Origin: Chrysoperla carnea | Taxonomy: Eukaryota; Arthropoda; Insecta; Neuroptera; Chrysopidae | Reading direction: 5' to 3' | Assembly: GCF_905475395.1 (NCBI RefSeq) | Contig: NC_058342.1 | Span: forward strand, 1,374,501-1,438,500 | DNA length: 64,000 nt | In this document: one piece after another, positions 49,025-59,959 of the stretch | Layout of the letters: the number at the start of each line of letters is the position of its first letter | Position numbering within the stretch: position 1 is the first letter of the stretch | Notes under the pieces: generated by a model | The model's database searches: none | The model's input: the letters and a program-made list of their open reading frames with translations, nothing else | Told to the model about the DNA's origin: nothing | Translations under genes and position numbers: made by a program

Positions 49025-50013
49025 AAGGTTACAAAAATTCCCATAGAGCTAAAAATTGGTATGAATGTTCAGAATACTATTATAAATGAATTGTGAAAAG
49101 TTCCCATCAATTCCCCTTGTGAAAAAAATTTTATTGAGGGGGGAAGTTTGCAAAAATAGTTTTTTCGCGTTTTTCATCAAAACGGTGAGTTTAACTGCAA
49201 AAATAGTTCAGACAAAAATTGTAGATCATTTAAAATGTGTCTCTGCTCCTTTTTTCATAAGTGCTGTCATTTTCGTGATATAACGGTTCAAAGAATTGAA
49301 AAAATTATTTTATTCGTAATATGCACGTTTCTATACATTTTTGAATCGTTATACGAGTAAAAATATGATAATATATACAAATTTAAAAATTTTTAGAATA
49401 TAAATCAACGTCAAGAACTCCGTCCCTATTTTTTTTTAGTAGCATGGCCTGAGTAACATCTGTCTTCCATTCAATTGTCAGCGTGGTGATGCTCGTATAC
49501 CTGCCTCGTTTCAAAGGTCTCATACTCCACAAAATACTGTTGGTCGTAAGTATTGAAAGAGGTGGTGAATTTTCGGAGTGTCTGAAAGACCAGACATCTG
49601 TAAAAATTCATATGCAGTGATGAAAAAATTATACTCGAAAGAGTAGCATTGATGCTGTGAAAACACAGCACCAAGAAGAAGAAGCTGGTTCATCAAAAAT
49701 AAGTCCTCATATTTTTACTCGTATAACGGTTCAAAAATGTAGTACGAAAAAAATAATTTGTGCAATTCTTTGAAAAAAGGTATTGAGACACTTTGGGTAG
49801 AAAATCGGATAATCTATAATTTTTGTCTTAACTATTTTTGCTGTGAAACTCATCGTTTTGCTGAAAAACGCGAAAAGCCTATTTTTGCAAACTTCCCCCC
49901 TCAATAAAATTTTTTGAGCAATAGGGATTGATGGGGACTTTTCACAATTCATTTATAATATTATTCTGAACATTCGTACCAATTTTTAGCTCTATGGGAA
50001 TTTTTGTAACCTT
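49025..50013. mobile_element. Inverted-repeat element (about 1 kb, arms of about 300 bp)
   Basis: AAGGTTACAAAAATTCCCAT at the left end is mirrored by its complement at 49994-50013. The arms (49025-49370 and 49705-50013) are imperfect inverted copies. The centre (about 49400-49700) is unrelated and non-coding, with a GAAGAAGAAG-type patch. Structure suggests a non-autonomous fold-back or MITE; no clear TSD (ACTT on the right, ACTTTG on the left). Confidence 0.6.
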
Positions 50014-50132
50014 ACTTATATTTTATGGATGAATTTGACTGGATAATAATAAAAATATACTCTTATTTAATAATATATTTTGGCCTTGTGAATAGGACGC
50101 AAAATATTTTTTTTTCGCTTTCTTTTAAACGC

Positions 50133-50500
50133 TTATGCACGTTCTCCACGAATACGTTTTGCTCTTGTATGTCCTTTGGCATACTTATTACACGTTTGCA
50201 TGGATTGCGCATAAATTGATATCTTCAAATAAACCTACTAAATTGGCTTCACTAGCTTCTTGTAATGCCGTAAGAGCTGAACTTTGCAAACGTAAGTCTG
50301 TTTAAAATCTGGTGCATTTCATGTACTAAACGTTGAAATAATAATTTACAAATTAACAATTCAGTAGTATTTTGATAGCGACGAATTGCTCGTAGTGCTT
50401 CTATACCAGGACGATAATCATGCGGCGTTCGTTAGTAATTGGTGTAATTGATGCTTTGCCACCAGTTTATTTACGAGCAATTTTACTTGGTTCTAGCTAT
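50133..50500 (-). pseudogene. Histone H3 pseudogene
   Basis: Minus-strand translation in shifting frames gives unmistakable histone H3 segments in order: ARTK and TGGKA near 50495-50455, [17 protein letters not shown] near 50430-50385, [17 protein letters not shown] near 50375-50320, then [27 protein letters not shown] near 50265-50185, and RIRGERA with stop at 50133. The start codon is ATA, there are several stops, and the span is 368 bp against about 410 for an intact gene. No intron is seen, which suggests, but does not prove, a processed copy. Confidence 0.85.
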
Positions 50501-50966
50501 TTAAGAAAAATAATAATGTTTTAACAAGAAACACTGATGTACGTGAATTTGTTATTTTTATTTATTTATTTTTTTTTTTTTTGTGTGAAGAATTATTCAA
50601 AAATGATTGTATATTTTGTATCCTGCCCACGTTTTGGCCACAAAAAACGCCGACTTCCACCTCTCCAAACCCGTTGAATACCATTTTTACTACGTTGACG
50701 ATTACCTACTTTTAAATTTACAACTTATATTACACATTTTGATACTACAAAGTCATACGTTCAATTGCGTCTAAAAGTTGAAGTTATTAAATTATTTATT
50801 AATTTCGTCAGTTTACAATGTTGAATTACAATACGTCCTAGAATCTATAGTTCCTAGCCTAACCTTTACCTATAATACATCATCGTTGCGAATTAAACTG
50901 TTGCTGTATTTGTATTTATATCAATTTTTAAAATTGTTGTTCAAGTCTATTGGATAGCTATCAGAG
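50501..50966. other. Non-coding DNA left of Maverick 2
   Basis: AT-rich. A short minus-strand basic stretch near 50630-50710 reads like a coding remnant (RVWRGGSRRFLWPKRG), not recognised. Confidence 0.35.
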
Positions 50967-50972
50967 TATAGA

Positions 50973-52620
50973 AGTAGAAGAGTCAGGTCACTCCTGGCAC
51001 AAAATAATGGTACACTTTTCCAAAAAGGGCAAACCTAGGTGAATGTTGGAAACCTCAGTTGAAGGCGAAGTTGGAGGGGATAGATGACGTCATTGACCAA
51101 TAGTAAATCAAGATGGCGTTGGGAGGTGTGGTGGGGCGTGGCTGACAGAGCGTTAGTGTGTTTCTTGGTGGAAGTGGGGCTTAAAGTGGTGGGCGTGGTT
51201 GACAGGAGTGTGTTTCTTGGAAGTGGGGGTTAAAGGGGGCGGGAATTGGACGTTAGATGAGATAATCGAGCCCACTCCTGGCGCAGATGGATGGTACACT
51301 TTTCAAAAAAGGGCAAACCTAGGTGAATGCGAAGTTGGAGGGGATAGATGACGTCATTGACCAATAGTAGCGCTGTAAAAATCAATATGGCGTTGGGAGG
51401 TGTGGTGGGGTGAGGAATGGCTAAACGGGGGGTTGGCTTTAACCAATAGTGGCGGAGAGTGAACAGGGGGCGGGACGTAAGGGCAAACCTAGGTGAATGT
51501 TGGAAACCTCGGCATTGGCCAATAGTAAATCAAGATGGAGTCGGGAGGTGTGGTGGAGGAGAATAATGGCTGCCTAAGCATTGATGACGTCATTGGCTTT
51601 GACCAATAGTGGTGCTTGACGGGGAGTGAACGGGGGGCGGGACGTTGACATTAGTCAGCAATTTTCAAGAATATGTTAATTTGACCTTGAAAAATATTGT
51701 AATTTGACACTTTAAATATACATGATAAAATTCAAGATACGTGACCGGATGTTAATTTTTTTTTTTTTATTGAGTCAGCGATGTAATATGACACTTGAAA
51801 TTTACATAATAAAAATACATGTTCAAACTTGTTTGAATGGACTTTGATCTTAAAATAATTTTACACGTGTCAGCAATTTTCAAGAATATGTTGAAATAGA
51901 TTTGACCTTGAAAAATATGATATCATCATCTTGTAACAAGTTCAAACTTGTTTGAAATAATTTTACATGTGTCAAAACACGTGACCGGATGCTAATATTT
52001 TTTTATGATTAAGCAATGTAATATGACACTTGAACGTGTTAGATAATAATTTGCAAATCTGAATTCCAAGAAAAGAATATTATGAGTCTGCAATTTTCAA
52101 GAATATGTTGAAATAGATATCATCTAACCTTGAAAAATATTGTAATTTGACACTTTAAATATACATGATAAAATTCAAGACACGTGACCGGATGTTAATT
52201 TTTTTTTATGATTAAGCGATGTAATATGACACTTGAAATTTACATAATAAAAATACATGTTCAAACTTGTTTGAATGGACTTTGATCTTAAAATAATTTT
52301 ACACGTGTCAGCTATTCTCAAGAATATGTTGAAATAGATTTGACCTTGAAAAATATGATATCATCATCCTGCTACAAGTTCAAACTTGTTTGAATAAAAA
52401 TACATGTTCAAACTTGTTTGAACATGTTTAAACTTGTTTGAATCGCATTAGATCTTAAAATAATTTTACACGTGTTATGAGATTAGAATAAAGGTTTTAT
52501 TTAATAAAAATCTTATAAATATTTTTTTTTTTTTTATTTATTAATGATTAAAATTTACATTAAAAAAAAATTTACAGAAAAAAATTATTATTATGAATCT
52601 GAAAAAACACATAAAGTATT
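50973..52620 (+). repeat. Left terminal repeat of Maverick 2, non-coding part
   Basis: The outer block (50973-51650) repeats the module with CACTCCTGGC, CCTAGGTGAATG, GATGACGTCATTG and CCAATAGT-type motifs two to three times. The inner part (51650-52490) repeats about three times a unit with TCAAGAATATGTTGAAATAGAT, CCTTGAAAAATAT, TTCAAACTTGTTTGAA, ACACGTGT and CACGTGACCGGATG. GATGACGTCATTG contains the CRE/ATF-type octamer TGACGTCA. Repeats are longer than in Maverick 1. Confidence 0.8.
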
Positions 52621-52627
52621 GGTGACA

Positions 52628-53350
52628 CTACAGTTCAATAAATTCATCAAATCCATTCCTATAACGACCCGCATTCATAGAGAAATTTTTCATTATTACA
52701 ACAAATCCATTTGGTGAACTCCAACAATGTCGACATAAATCATGAAATTTTTGCAAATTTATATCAGAGCCAACATGATCGTAGAATATGTGTTTTAGAT
52801 TCATTTCGTCCGTTTTGAATAACACCAAGCAATTAACATTGTCCCTTATGTTATGCTTTGGAACACGTGCGTAGCTCTGACATAGGTAGAAACAATCAAT
52901 TTTTCGATGACGACCCATACTAAAGTATTCTCTAATTCTCTGTTGTGAATGACAGCTCACATCATCAAAAATGAAAAGACTTTTTTCTCGAGCTTCATTC
53001 GGACTAAGAATTTCACTAGTATCACTAAATGGAAAATATCCAACCCCTTCCACTAATTTTAAAGTCTCTTCTAGTAATTGATATTTCGGTTGGTAAAGAG
53101 ATTTACTGTACACATAAATGTTTTCAAAGCGTAAACCGTTTTCATCATAAATTAAATTCAACATAACATTGGTTTTACCACAACCACTAGGGCCACATAT
53201 TATTGTTCGTAGTGAATCTGAAAATAGAGGACCATGATATGTTTGTGTGTCTGTATTTTCTGGTATTAAATTTTCAACACTCAGAGCGGGTTGTTGTTTA
53301 TGAAAACGCATTTTTAATGTAACTAAGACTAAAATTTCAATACAACCCAT
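52628..53350 (-). CDS. Maverick packaging ATPase, copy 2 left
   Basis: 240 residues, intact, with the same Walker A (GPSGCGKT, 53-60) and Walker B (LFIFDD, 125-130) as copy 1 and only a few substitutions. It is mirrored by the damaged copy at 59228-59958. It starts 52 bp from the PX ATG on the opposite strand. Confidence 0.88.
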   Translation of the reverse strand: MGCIEILVLVTLKMRFHKQQPALSVENLIPENTDTQTYHGPLFSDSLRTIICGPSGCGKTNVMLNLIYDENGLRFENIYVYSKSLYQPKYQLLEETLKLVEGVGYFPFSDTSEILSPNEAREKSLFIFDDVSCHSQQRIREYFSMGRHRKIDCFYLCQSYARVPKHNIRDNVNCLVLFKTDEMNLKHIFYDHVGSDINLQKFHDLCRHCWSSPNGFVVIMKNFSMNAGRYRNGFDEFIEL

Positions 53351-53402
53351 TTTATAAACATTTAAATATATGTGAACTTAATTGTTTAAATCATTTAGTA
53401 GT

Positions 53403-54167
53403 ATGTCACATCAGAAGCAACAACACAAAGGAAGAGGTATTGTTAACACACTTATAAATAAATTACCGTTTGAGTTACACATACCAACTTATCAATATTG
53501 TGGACCTGGATCTAAGCTGGCAGAACGATTAGCGCGTGGTGATAAACCAAAAAACGCATTGGATCAGGCTTGTATGGTACATGATATGGCATATTCAAAA
53601 AGTAAAGACTTAAAGGAGCGTCATCTAGCAGATAAACAATTAGCTGAAGCCGCTTGGAAACGTGCCAAAGCATCTGATTCAACAATTGGTGAAAAAGCAT
53701 CCGCTTTATTCGTTACAGGCGCCATGAAGGCAAAAACTTCACTTGGTATGGGATTAAAAAAGAAAAAGATGAAAAAGACAAAGAAAACTATAAACTTTAC
53801 AGCATCAGTGCGAAAGGCACGAAATGCATTGAAAAAATCACATCCAACGGACTTAAAAGCAGCAGTAAAAATAGCAAAAGCAGCCGTGCGAGGTCAACGT
53901 ATTAAAGCGCCCACACGTGTAATACCAGTTCCAAAGTCTGGAGGTATACTTCCATTAATTCCAATATTCGCAGGACTCTCTGCTTTAGGTGCTTTGGCTG
54001 GTGGAGCGTCGGGTATTGCTAAAGCCGTTACAAATTATAAAAGTGCTCGTGATCAACTTAATGAGAGTCAAAGACACAACAAAACAATGGAAGCTATAGC
54101 AATGGGTAAAGGCTTGTATTTAAGACCGTACAACAAAGGCATGGGGTTATATTTAGCAAAAAACTAA
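53403..54167 (+). CDS. Maverick PX minor capsid protein with PLA2-like domain, copy 2
   Basis: 254 residues from ATG 53403, intact. It keeps YCGPG and the catalytic HD pair (QACMVHDMAYS), the Lys-rich stretch and the Gly/Ala-rich hydrophobic segment (AGLSALGALAGG), which is closer to a canonical membrane-active helix than in copy 1 (AEVSALGDLAGG). Ends in the A AAA AAC TAA frameshift signal. Confidence 0.82.
   Translation: MSHQKQQHKGRGIVNTLINKLPFELHIPTYQYCGPGSKLAERLARGDKPKNALDQACMVHDMAYSKSKDLKERHLADKQLAEAAWKRAKASDSTIGEKASALFVTGAMKAKTSLGMGLKKKKMKKTKKTINFTASVRKARNALKKSHPTDLKAAVKIAKAAVRGQRIKAPTRVIPVPKSGGILPLIPIFAGLSALGALAGGASGIAKAVTNYKSARDQLNESQRHNKTMEAIAMGKGLYLRPYNKGMGLYLAKN
54158..54164 (+). 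promoter_or_regulatory. Candidate -1 ribosomal frameshift site (copy 2)
   Basis: Same A AAA AAC heptamer in the same register, the same 7-bp CACGTAG/CTACGTG stem 15 nt downstream, and the protease frame open from 54164. Conservation in two copies that differ elsewhere argues the junction is not a recent lesion. Confidence 0.7.
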
Positions 54168-54526
54168 TTGAAACGCTACCACGTAGAGCACTTTACGATA
54201 CGGAGCTACGTGCGTATGCTAAACAATTTAAAATTCCGTATTTTCGTGGTGTTTTTATGCGTGACACCCTACCCAAAAGACCATATAAATATGAAACAGG
54301 AATTATCAACCATGATGTATCCAAAAATAGTGGCACACACTGGACGGCATATAAAAAGTACAATCGAAGTGTCATCTATTATGATAGTTTTGGAAATTTG
54401 AGACCGCCAGTGGAAATCATTAAATATTTTAACGGATGTGACATTCAATATAATTTTGATAGGCAACAACAGTTTAATACTCCGATTTGTGGACATCTAT
54501 GTATACAATTTTTATTAAATAAATAA
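54164..54526 (+). CDS. Maverick adenain-like protease (PRO), copy 2
   Basis: 120 codons, intact, with the same His (GTHW), Asp (DSFG) and Cys (CGHLC) as copy 1. Substitutions include Ile-Tyr-Tyr for Ile-Tyr-Ser just before the Asp. Again no ATG ahead of the conserved N-terminal block. It would mature PX and capsid proteins. Confidence 0.82.
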   Translation, partial: LIETLPRRALYDTELRAYAKQFKIPYFRGVFMRDTLPKRPYKYETGIINHDVSKNSGTHWTAYKKYNRSVIYYDSFGNLRPPVEIIKYFNGCDIQYNFDRQQQFNTPICGHLCIQFLLNK

Positions 54527-54563
54527 ACCAGCAAGTCTTGTATTTACTTCATTCAAAATCAAG

Positions 54564-55241
54564 ATGTCATACATGCTTACATTTACAGGGAATAGCTCTT
54601 TTTTAACAACAGACTATTCTCCACCAATTGAATTAGATAAAAATGAAAATTATGAAATGGGTCTAGTAGATTTACAAGGGTACAATTCCATACCTAATAT
54701 ACACAGCCACAATAACATGTTTTATTACGATGATAAAGTCATAGAAATACCACCAGGATCTTATGAAGTTGAAGATATTGAACGTTATTTAAAAGAAGCT
54801 GTAGGCGATGAGGTGACATTACAAATAAATGCTAAAACAAATACTTTAAAATGTGAAATAAAGTGTACTGTGATAATAAACTGTGAACCATCAGATTCTG
54901 TTTGTCGCATGTTGGGATTTAATAAACGAAAACTAGATGCAAATAAAAGACATGAAAGTGACAATACAGTTAATATTTTACCTGTAGAAACAATTTATGT
55001 TCAATGTAATATTACAAATGGATCGTATCATAACAATGAAATCAGTCACACATTGTTTCATTTTTCACCAAATCTACCACCAGGTTATAAAATTGTGATA
55101 CATCCTATGAATGTTATTTATTTACCAATCAACTGTCAAACTATAAGCAACATTACGCTCACGTTAGTGGACCAAACTGGTAAATTAGTTAACTTTCGAG
55201 GTGAAAACATTACAATTGGATTACACTTGAAAAAGATATAA
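54564..55241 (+). CDS. Maverick penton (minor capsid) protein, copy 2
   Basis: 225 residues, intact, the reference for the interrupted gene in Maverick 1. Single-jelly-roll penton-type protein expected at capsid vertices. Starts MSYMLTFTG and ends GLHLKKI. ATG is 37 nt after the protease stop. Its stop overlaps the next ATG (TAATG). Family call rests on order, length and general resemblance to polinton minor capsid proteins. Confidence 0.78.
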   Translation: MSYMLTFTGNSSFLTTDYSPPIELDKNENYEMGLVDLQGYNSIPNIHSHNNMFYYDDKVIEIPPGSYEVEDIERYLKEAVGDEVTLQINAKTNTLKCEIKCTVIINCEPSDSVCRMLGFNKRKLDANKRHESDNTVNILPVETIYVQCNITNGSYHNNEISHTLFHFSPNLPPGYKIVIHPMNVIYLPINCQTISNITLTLVDQTGKLVNFRGENITIGLHLKKI

Positions 55242-55420
55242 TGGGTTTTGTATTTAATCATCCTACACGTTATGCCGGAGGCAGTGTTTCTACAAACCGT
55301 CTCATAAAACAACCTCAATCGAGCAACAATAGAATAAATAATCACAAACAGTTATCATACGAACATAGAAAATTTCTTCAATCAATTGGCTTAAAACTAA
55401 AACGGCCAATTGTTGGGTAA
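55241..55420 (+). CDS. 59-residue ORF overlapping the penton stop (copy 2)
   Basis: Starts in the TAATG overlap and keeps full length and the C-terminal FLQSIGLKLKRPIVG. Compared with copy 1 it has about five amino-acid changes and no stop, although its neighbours in copy 1 have decayed. A likely real, unnamed structural or DNA-binding peptide. Confidence 0.6.
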   Translation: MGFVFNHPTRYAGGSVSTNRLIKQPQSSNNRINNHKQLSYEHRKFLQSIGLKLKRPIVG

Positions 55421-55495
55421 AATTTAGTTGCTGGTTTAAAATAAAGAAATCAGTTATACGAATAAAATTCAATTGTATTAAGAAGAAGAAGAAGA

Positions 55496-56338
55496 ATGGC
55501 AGAAATACTAGAAGTGACCAATGTACCTGAGTACGATAATGTTATTACAGGACTAGAGTATCACAACCACCAAGCTTATAATTCATCGAAATTTGAATCA
55601 AGCGATGAGAGTAGAATTTGCATTCAATCACAAGACTTGTACACATTACCAAGTGAAAGTGTTTTAAATATCGAAGGTCAAGTGACTGATGATGATGCTA
55701 CAAATGCAGCCAGCTTCATATCGAATGCTATATCATTTATGTTTCATGAAATTCGTTATGAAAGTGGTGGTAAGGTAATTGATGTGATTAATAACGTAGG
55801 CATCGTTAGCACTATAAAAAACTATCTATCCCTAAACGAAAATCAAAGTAAAGCTTTAGAGAATGCTGGCTTTGGTGAAAATTTTAAAAAGAATGCTGCT
55901 GGTTACTTCAATGTTCGTATTCCATTGAAAATGTATATGGGTTTTTTTGAAGATTATCCTAAAATTCTCGTAAACATGAAGCAAGAAATCGTTATTGTTC
56001 GTGCAAATGATGATATTAATTGTTTTACCTCAACTGCCGCAACAAGCAAACCTAAAATTAAAATTAACAAATTAGAATGGTGTGTTCCATACGTTAAAGT
56101 GTCTGATAAAATGCGAGTCAAATTATACAACTTAGTCAATCAAAATGATGATTTGAGGTTATGGTTTCGATCAATGGAATGTCTACTTATACCAGAACTA
56201 CCATTAACTGATAGACATGTGTGGAGTGTTAAAACTAGTGTAGAATGTCCTAACTACGCTGTTATCTGTTTCCAAACAAATCGTGACCGCAACATTTTAA
56301 AAGATTCCAGTCAGTTTGACCATTGTAACATAACATAA
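55496..56338 (+). pseudogene. Maverick major capsid protein, truncated (copy 2)
   Basis: 280 codons of the major capsid protein, lacking the C-terminal third. The upstream part has no frameshift, unlike copy 1. The frame ends where the sequence folds back on itself at about 56335. The leader has four AAG repeats against five in copy 1. Confidence 0.8.
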
Positions 56339-56492
56339 ATTACAATACATTTCATACAGTAACGCTGTTTGATTATTTGTGTAATTTAGATACAAATTCA
56401 CATATGGGTAGGCTTCACCATTTAAATAGACTTTCAAATTTGTTATGTTACAATGGTCAAACTGACTGGAATCTTTTAAAATGTTGCGGTTT
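56283..56492. repeat. Fold-back junction in the major capsid gene
   Basis: 56283-56335 is followed by its own inverted copy at 56440-56492. The loop (56336-56439) is the antisense of the next part of the capsid gene as it exists in Maverick 1. This is the signature of a strand-switch (template switching or hairpin repair) or of a chimeric assembly join. Confidence 0.75.
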
Positions 56493-57168
56493 AACTTTGG
56501 ATCCGCGTTTAGCTAAGACCTTTTCCACTAAATAAATGTTTGGATCGTGAACTTTTTGTAATTCTTCGGCATAGAAACCACCCTTTATATCTTCGTTGTT
56601 GTAGTCCTTCAGTAAATATGTTCTTGGGTTTGTAAGTTTCACCTCGCGAATGGTGAATATTTCTGGTGTCCATGATGGATGAAAACCACGAGCAAACATC
56701 GTTCTAAATTTACTTATCCTTACATGATCACCAACTGTAAATTTTTGTTTTGGACCCACCATCTTAATATGATTGTATGAATCTTTTAAAATCCGTTTTT
56801 CGTTTCGTGTATTGACTTGTGATGGCTTCATCCTGATTGTCCGATGGTATGAATTATTGTACTGTTTAATCAATTCCGGTAATACTTTTATCCATTTATA
56901 ATTACCATACAAACTGAAATGTTTGTACATCATCGATTTCAGTGTGCGTATAAATCTCTCTACAATACACGCCTTTTTAGTTGAATATACAGAATAATGG
57001 TTTATGTTGTGCTCTTTCATCAATCTCTTAAATTTTTCATTATAAAATTCCGTACCATTATCAGTTTGAAGGTTTTTCGGTGTACGATCTTTTATAATCT
57101 GTTCCATGGCATTAGTGACATCCACCGCACTCTTGGACTTTAGTGGCATAGCCCAGCTATATTTAGAG
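56487..57168 (-). pseudogene. Inverted integrase fragment (copy 2)
   Basis: An inverted copy of most of the integrase (the same residues as about 70-290 of 57682-58605), lacking both ends. It includes TDNGTEF and IVERFIRTL but no start. With the forward integrase it forms a second palindrome inside the element. Confidence 0.8.
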
Positions 57169-57689
57169 AAAGTCTTGGGCAGTGTTTGTCATTAGATGAT
57201 GAAGAATCATACTTTGACGCAAAAAATAAAAAAATAAGTAATGTAGCAAGTCCAGAATTTTCAACTGATGCTGTGGATTTATACACCCTTATCAATCATG
57301 TTAGTGATAAAATCAATAACACTACTGAAATATTTAACGAGAGTCTGAAAAAATTAAATGGTTATTTTCAAATATTAATACGTAATACACAACCAACAAA
57401 ATTTTATAAAGATCCAACTACTAATTTTGCATGGTATATATTGGAAAATAATACAAGAGTTTTTGTATTTAGATTCCCAATCTCTGTGATGATACAACAT
57501 TTAGATATTAAACCAACATACTGTGAGGTCTTCAAAAACGATACTATTATAGATAAAAATAAACTTAATACATTAAAATCAAACGATTATTTAACGTTTG
57601 GTATTCCTAAGAGTTTCATGACTACAAACTCTGATTCCATGTTACTATATGTTGACATTGGTATAAAATATAAATTAATAGATGGATAA
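57169..57689 (+). pseudogene. Maverick ORF upstream of integrase, N-truncated (copy 2)
   Basis: Corresponds to 30342-30860 of Maverick 1; the N-terminal 40 or so codons are missing because the sequence joins the inverted integrase at about 57169. The remainder (LSLDDEESYFDAKNKK to IGIKYKLIDG) is open. Overlaps integrase by 8 bases (ATGGATAA), as in copy 1. Confidence 0.6.
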
Positions 57690-58605
57690 AAGACGAATTG
57701 TTGTGAATGAGCTACATAAACCAGCTCGATGTAATTATCCAAGAAGGCGTGTAATCATTAAGGGACTCAATGATTTATTTCAAGCTGATTTGGTAGAAAT
57801 GATCCCGTATGCAAGACAAAATACCAACTTTAAATATATTTTGGTGGTCATCGATTGCTTCTCTAAATATAGCTGGGCTATGCCACTAAAGTCCAAGAGT
57901 GCGGTGGATGTCACTAATGCCATGGAACAGATTATAAAAGATCGTACACCGAAAAACCTTCAAACTGATAATGGTACGGAATTTTATAATGAAAAATTTA
58001 AGAGATTGATGAAAGAGCACAACATAAACCATTATTCTGTATATTCAACTAAAAAGGCGTGTATTGTAGAGAGATTTATACGCACACTGAAATCGATGAT
58101 GTACAAACATTTCAGTTTGTATGGTAATTATAAATGGATAAAAGTATTACCGGAATTGATTAAACAGTACAATAATTCATACCATCGGACAATCAGGATG
58201 AAGCCATCACAAGTCAATACACGAAACGAAAAACGGATTTTAAAAGATTCATACAATCATATTAAGATGGTGGGTCCAAAACAAAAATTTACAGTTGGTG
58301 ATCATGTAAGGATAAGTAAATTTAGAACGATGTTTGCTCGTGGTTTTCATCCATCATGGACACCAGAAATATTCACCATTCGCGAGGTGAAACTTACAAA
58401 CCCAAGAACATATTTACTGAAGGACTACAACAACGAAGATATAAAGGGTGGTTTCTATGCCGAAGAATTACAAAAAGTTCACGATCCAAACATTTATTTA
58501 GTGGAAAAGGTCTTAGCTAAACGCGGATCCAAAGTTAAAGTCCGGTGGTTAGGGTTCGACTCTTTACACGATTCATATATTGATAAAAAAAGTCTCCTTT
58601 TATAG
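57682..58605 (+). CDS. Maverick retroviral-type integrase with C-terminal chromodomain-like region
   Basis: 307 residues, intact. Catalytic acids by count: D36 (FQADLVEM), D96 (TDNGTEF), E130 (IVERFIRTL), the rve-type triad that joins element ends to target DNA. The C-terminus (about 262-300, LVEKVLAKRGSKVKVRWLGFD) resembles a chromodomain, which could steer insertion by reading histone marks. The start ATG lies inside the end of the preceding ORF. Confidence 0.88.
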   Translation: MDKRRIVVNELHKPARCNYPRRRVIIKGLNDLFQADLVEMIPYARQNTNFKYILVVIDCFSKYSWAMPLKSKSAVDVTNAMEQIIKDRTPKNLQTDNGTEFYNEKFKRLMKEHNINHYSVYSTKKACIVERFIRTLKSMMYKHFSLYGNYKWIKVLPELIKQYNNSYHRTIRMKPSQVNTRNEKRILKDSYNHIKMVGPKQKFTVGDHVRISKFRTMFARGFHPSWTPEIFTIREVKLTNPRTYLLKDYNNEDIKGGFYAEELQKVHDPNIYLVEKVLAKRGSKVKVRWLGFDSLHDSYIDKKSLLL

Positions 58606-59175
58606 TGGAACGTTTTTATGAACATACTTGTAACTTTCAGACTTTGGAACTGGTATTACACGTGTGGGCGCTTTAATACGTTGACCTCGCACGGCTGCTT
58701 TTGCTATTTTTACTGCTGCTTTTAAGTCCGTTGGTTGTGATTTTTTCAATGCATTTCGTGCCTTTCGCACTGATGCTGTAAAGTTTATAGTTTTCTTTGT
58801 CTTTTTCATCTTTTTCTTTTTTAATCCCATACCAAGTGAAGTTTTTGCCTTCATGGCGCCTGTAACGAATAAAGCGGATGCTTTTTCACCAATTGTTGAA
58901 TCAGATGCTTTGGCACGTTTCCAAGCGGCTTCAGCTAATTGTTTATCTGCTAGATGACGCTCCTTTAAGTCTTTACTTTTTGAATATGCTATATCATGTA
59001 CCATACAAGCCTGATCCAATGCGTTTTTTGGTTTATCACCACGCGCTAATCGTTCTGCCAGCTTAGTTCCAGGTCCACAATATTGATAAGTTGGTATGTG
59101 TAACTCAAACGGTAATTTATTTATAAGTGTGTTAACAATACCTCTTCCTTTGTGTTGTTGCTTCTGATGTGACAT
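58606..59175 (-). pseudogene. Inverted, C-truncated PX (copy 2 right)
   Basis: The first 180 or so residues of PX, identical in kind to the left copy (PLA2-like YCGPG and HD intact), cut at 58638 where the right repeat ends against the integrase 3' region. The final few codons of its open frame are antisense of integrase downstream sequence. Lacks the hydrophobic segment and frameshift site. Confidence 0.8.
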
Positions 59176-59227
59176 ACTACTAAATGATTTAAACAATTAA
59201 GTTCACATATATTTAAATGTTTATAAA

Positions 59228-59958
59228 ATGGGTTGTATTGAAATTTTAGTCTTAGTTACATTAAAAATGCGTTTTCATAAACAACAACCCGCTCTGAGTG
59301 TTGAAAATTTAATACCAGAAAATACAGACACACAAACATATCATGGTCCTCTATTTTCAGATTCACTACGAACAATAATATGTGGCCCTAGTGGTTGTGG
59401 TAAAACCAATGTTATGTTGAATTTAATTTATGATGAAAACGGTTTACGCTTTGAAAACATTTATGTGTACAGTAAATCTCTTTACCAACCGAAATATCAA
59501 TTACTAGAAGAGACTTTAAAATTAGTGGAAGGGGTTGGATATTTTCCATTTAGTGATACTAGTGAAATTCTTAGTCCGAATGAAGCTCGAGAAAAAAGTC
59601 TTTTCATTTTTGATGATGTGAGCTGTCATTCACAACAGAGAATTAGAGAATACTTTAGTATGGGTCGTCATCGAAAAATTGATTGTTTCTACCTATGTCA
59701 GAGCTACGCACGTGTTCCAAAGCATAACATAAGGGACAATGGTGTTATTGTAATTGCTTGGTGTTATTCAAAACGGACGAAATGAATCTAAAACACATAT
59801 TCTACGATCATGTTGGCTCTGATATGAATTTTCAAAAATTTCATGATTTATGTCGACATTGTTGGAGTTCACCAAATGGATTTGTTGTAATAATGAAAAA
59901 TTTCTCTATGAATGCGGGTCGTTATAGGAATGGATTTGATGAATTTATTGAACTGTAG
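59228..59958 (+). pseudogene. Maverick packaging ATPase, copy 2 right (frameshifted)
   Basis: Inverted twin of 52628-53350. An 8-nt insertion near 59742-59750 breaks the frame after residue 170 or so; the rest continues at 59758-59958. Walker A and B are intact upstream. Confidence 0.85.
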
Positions 59959-59959
59959 T

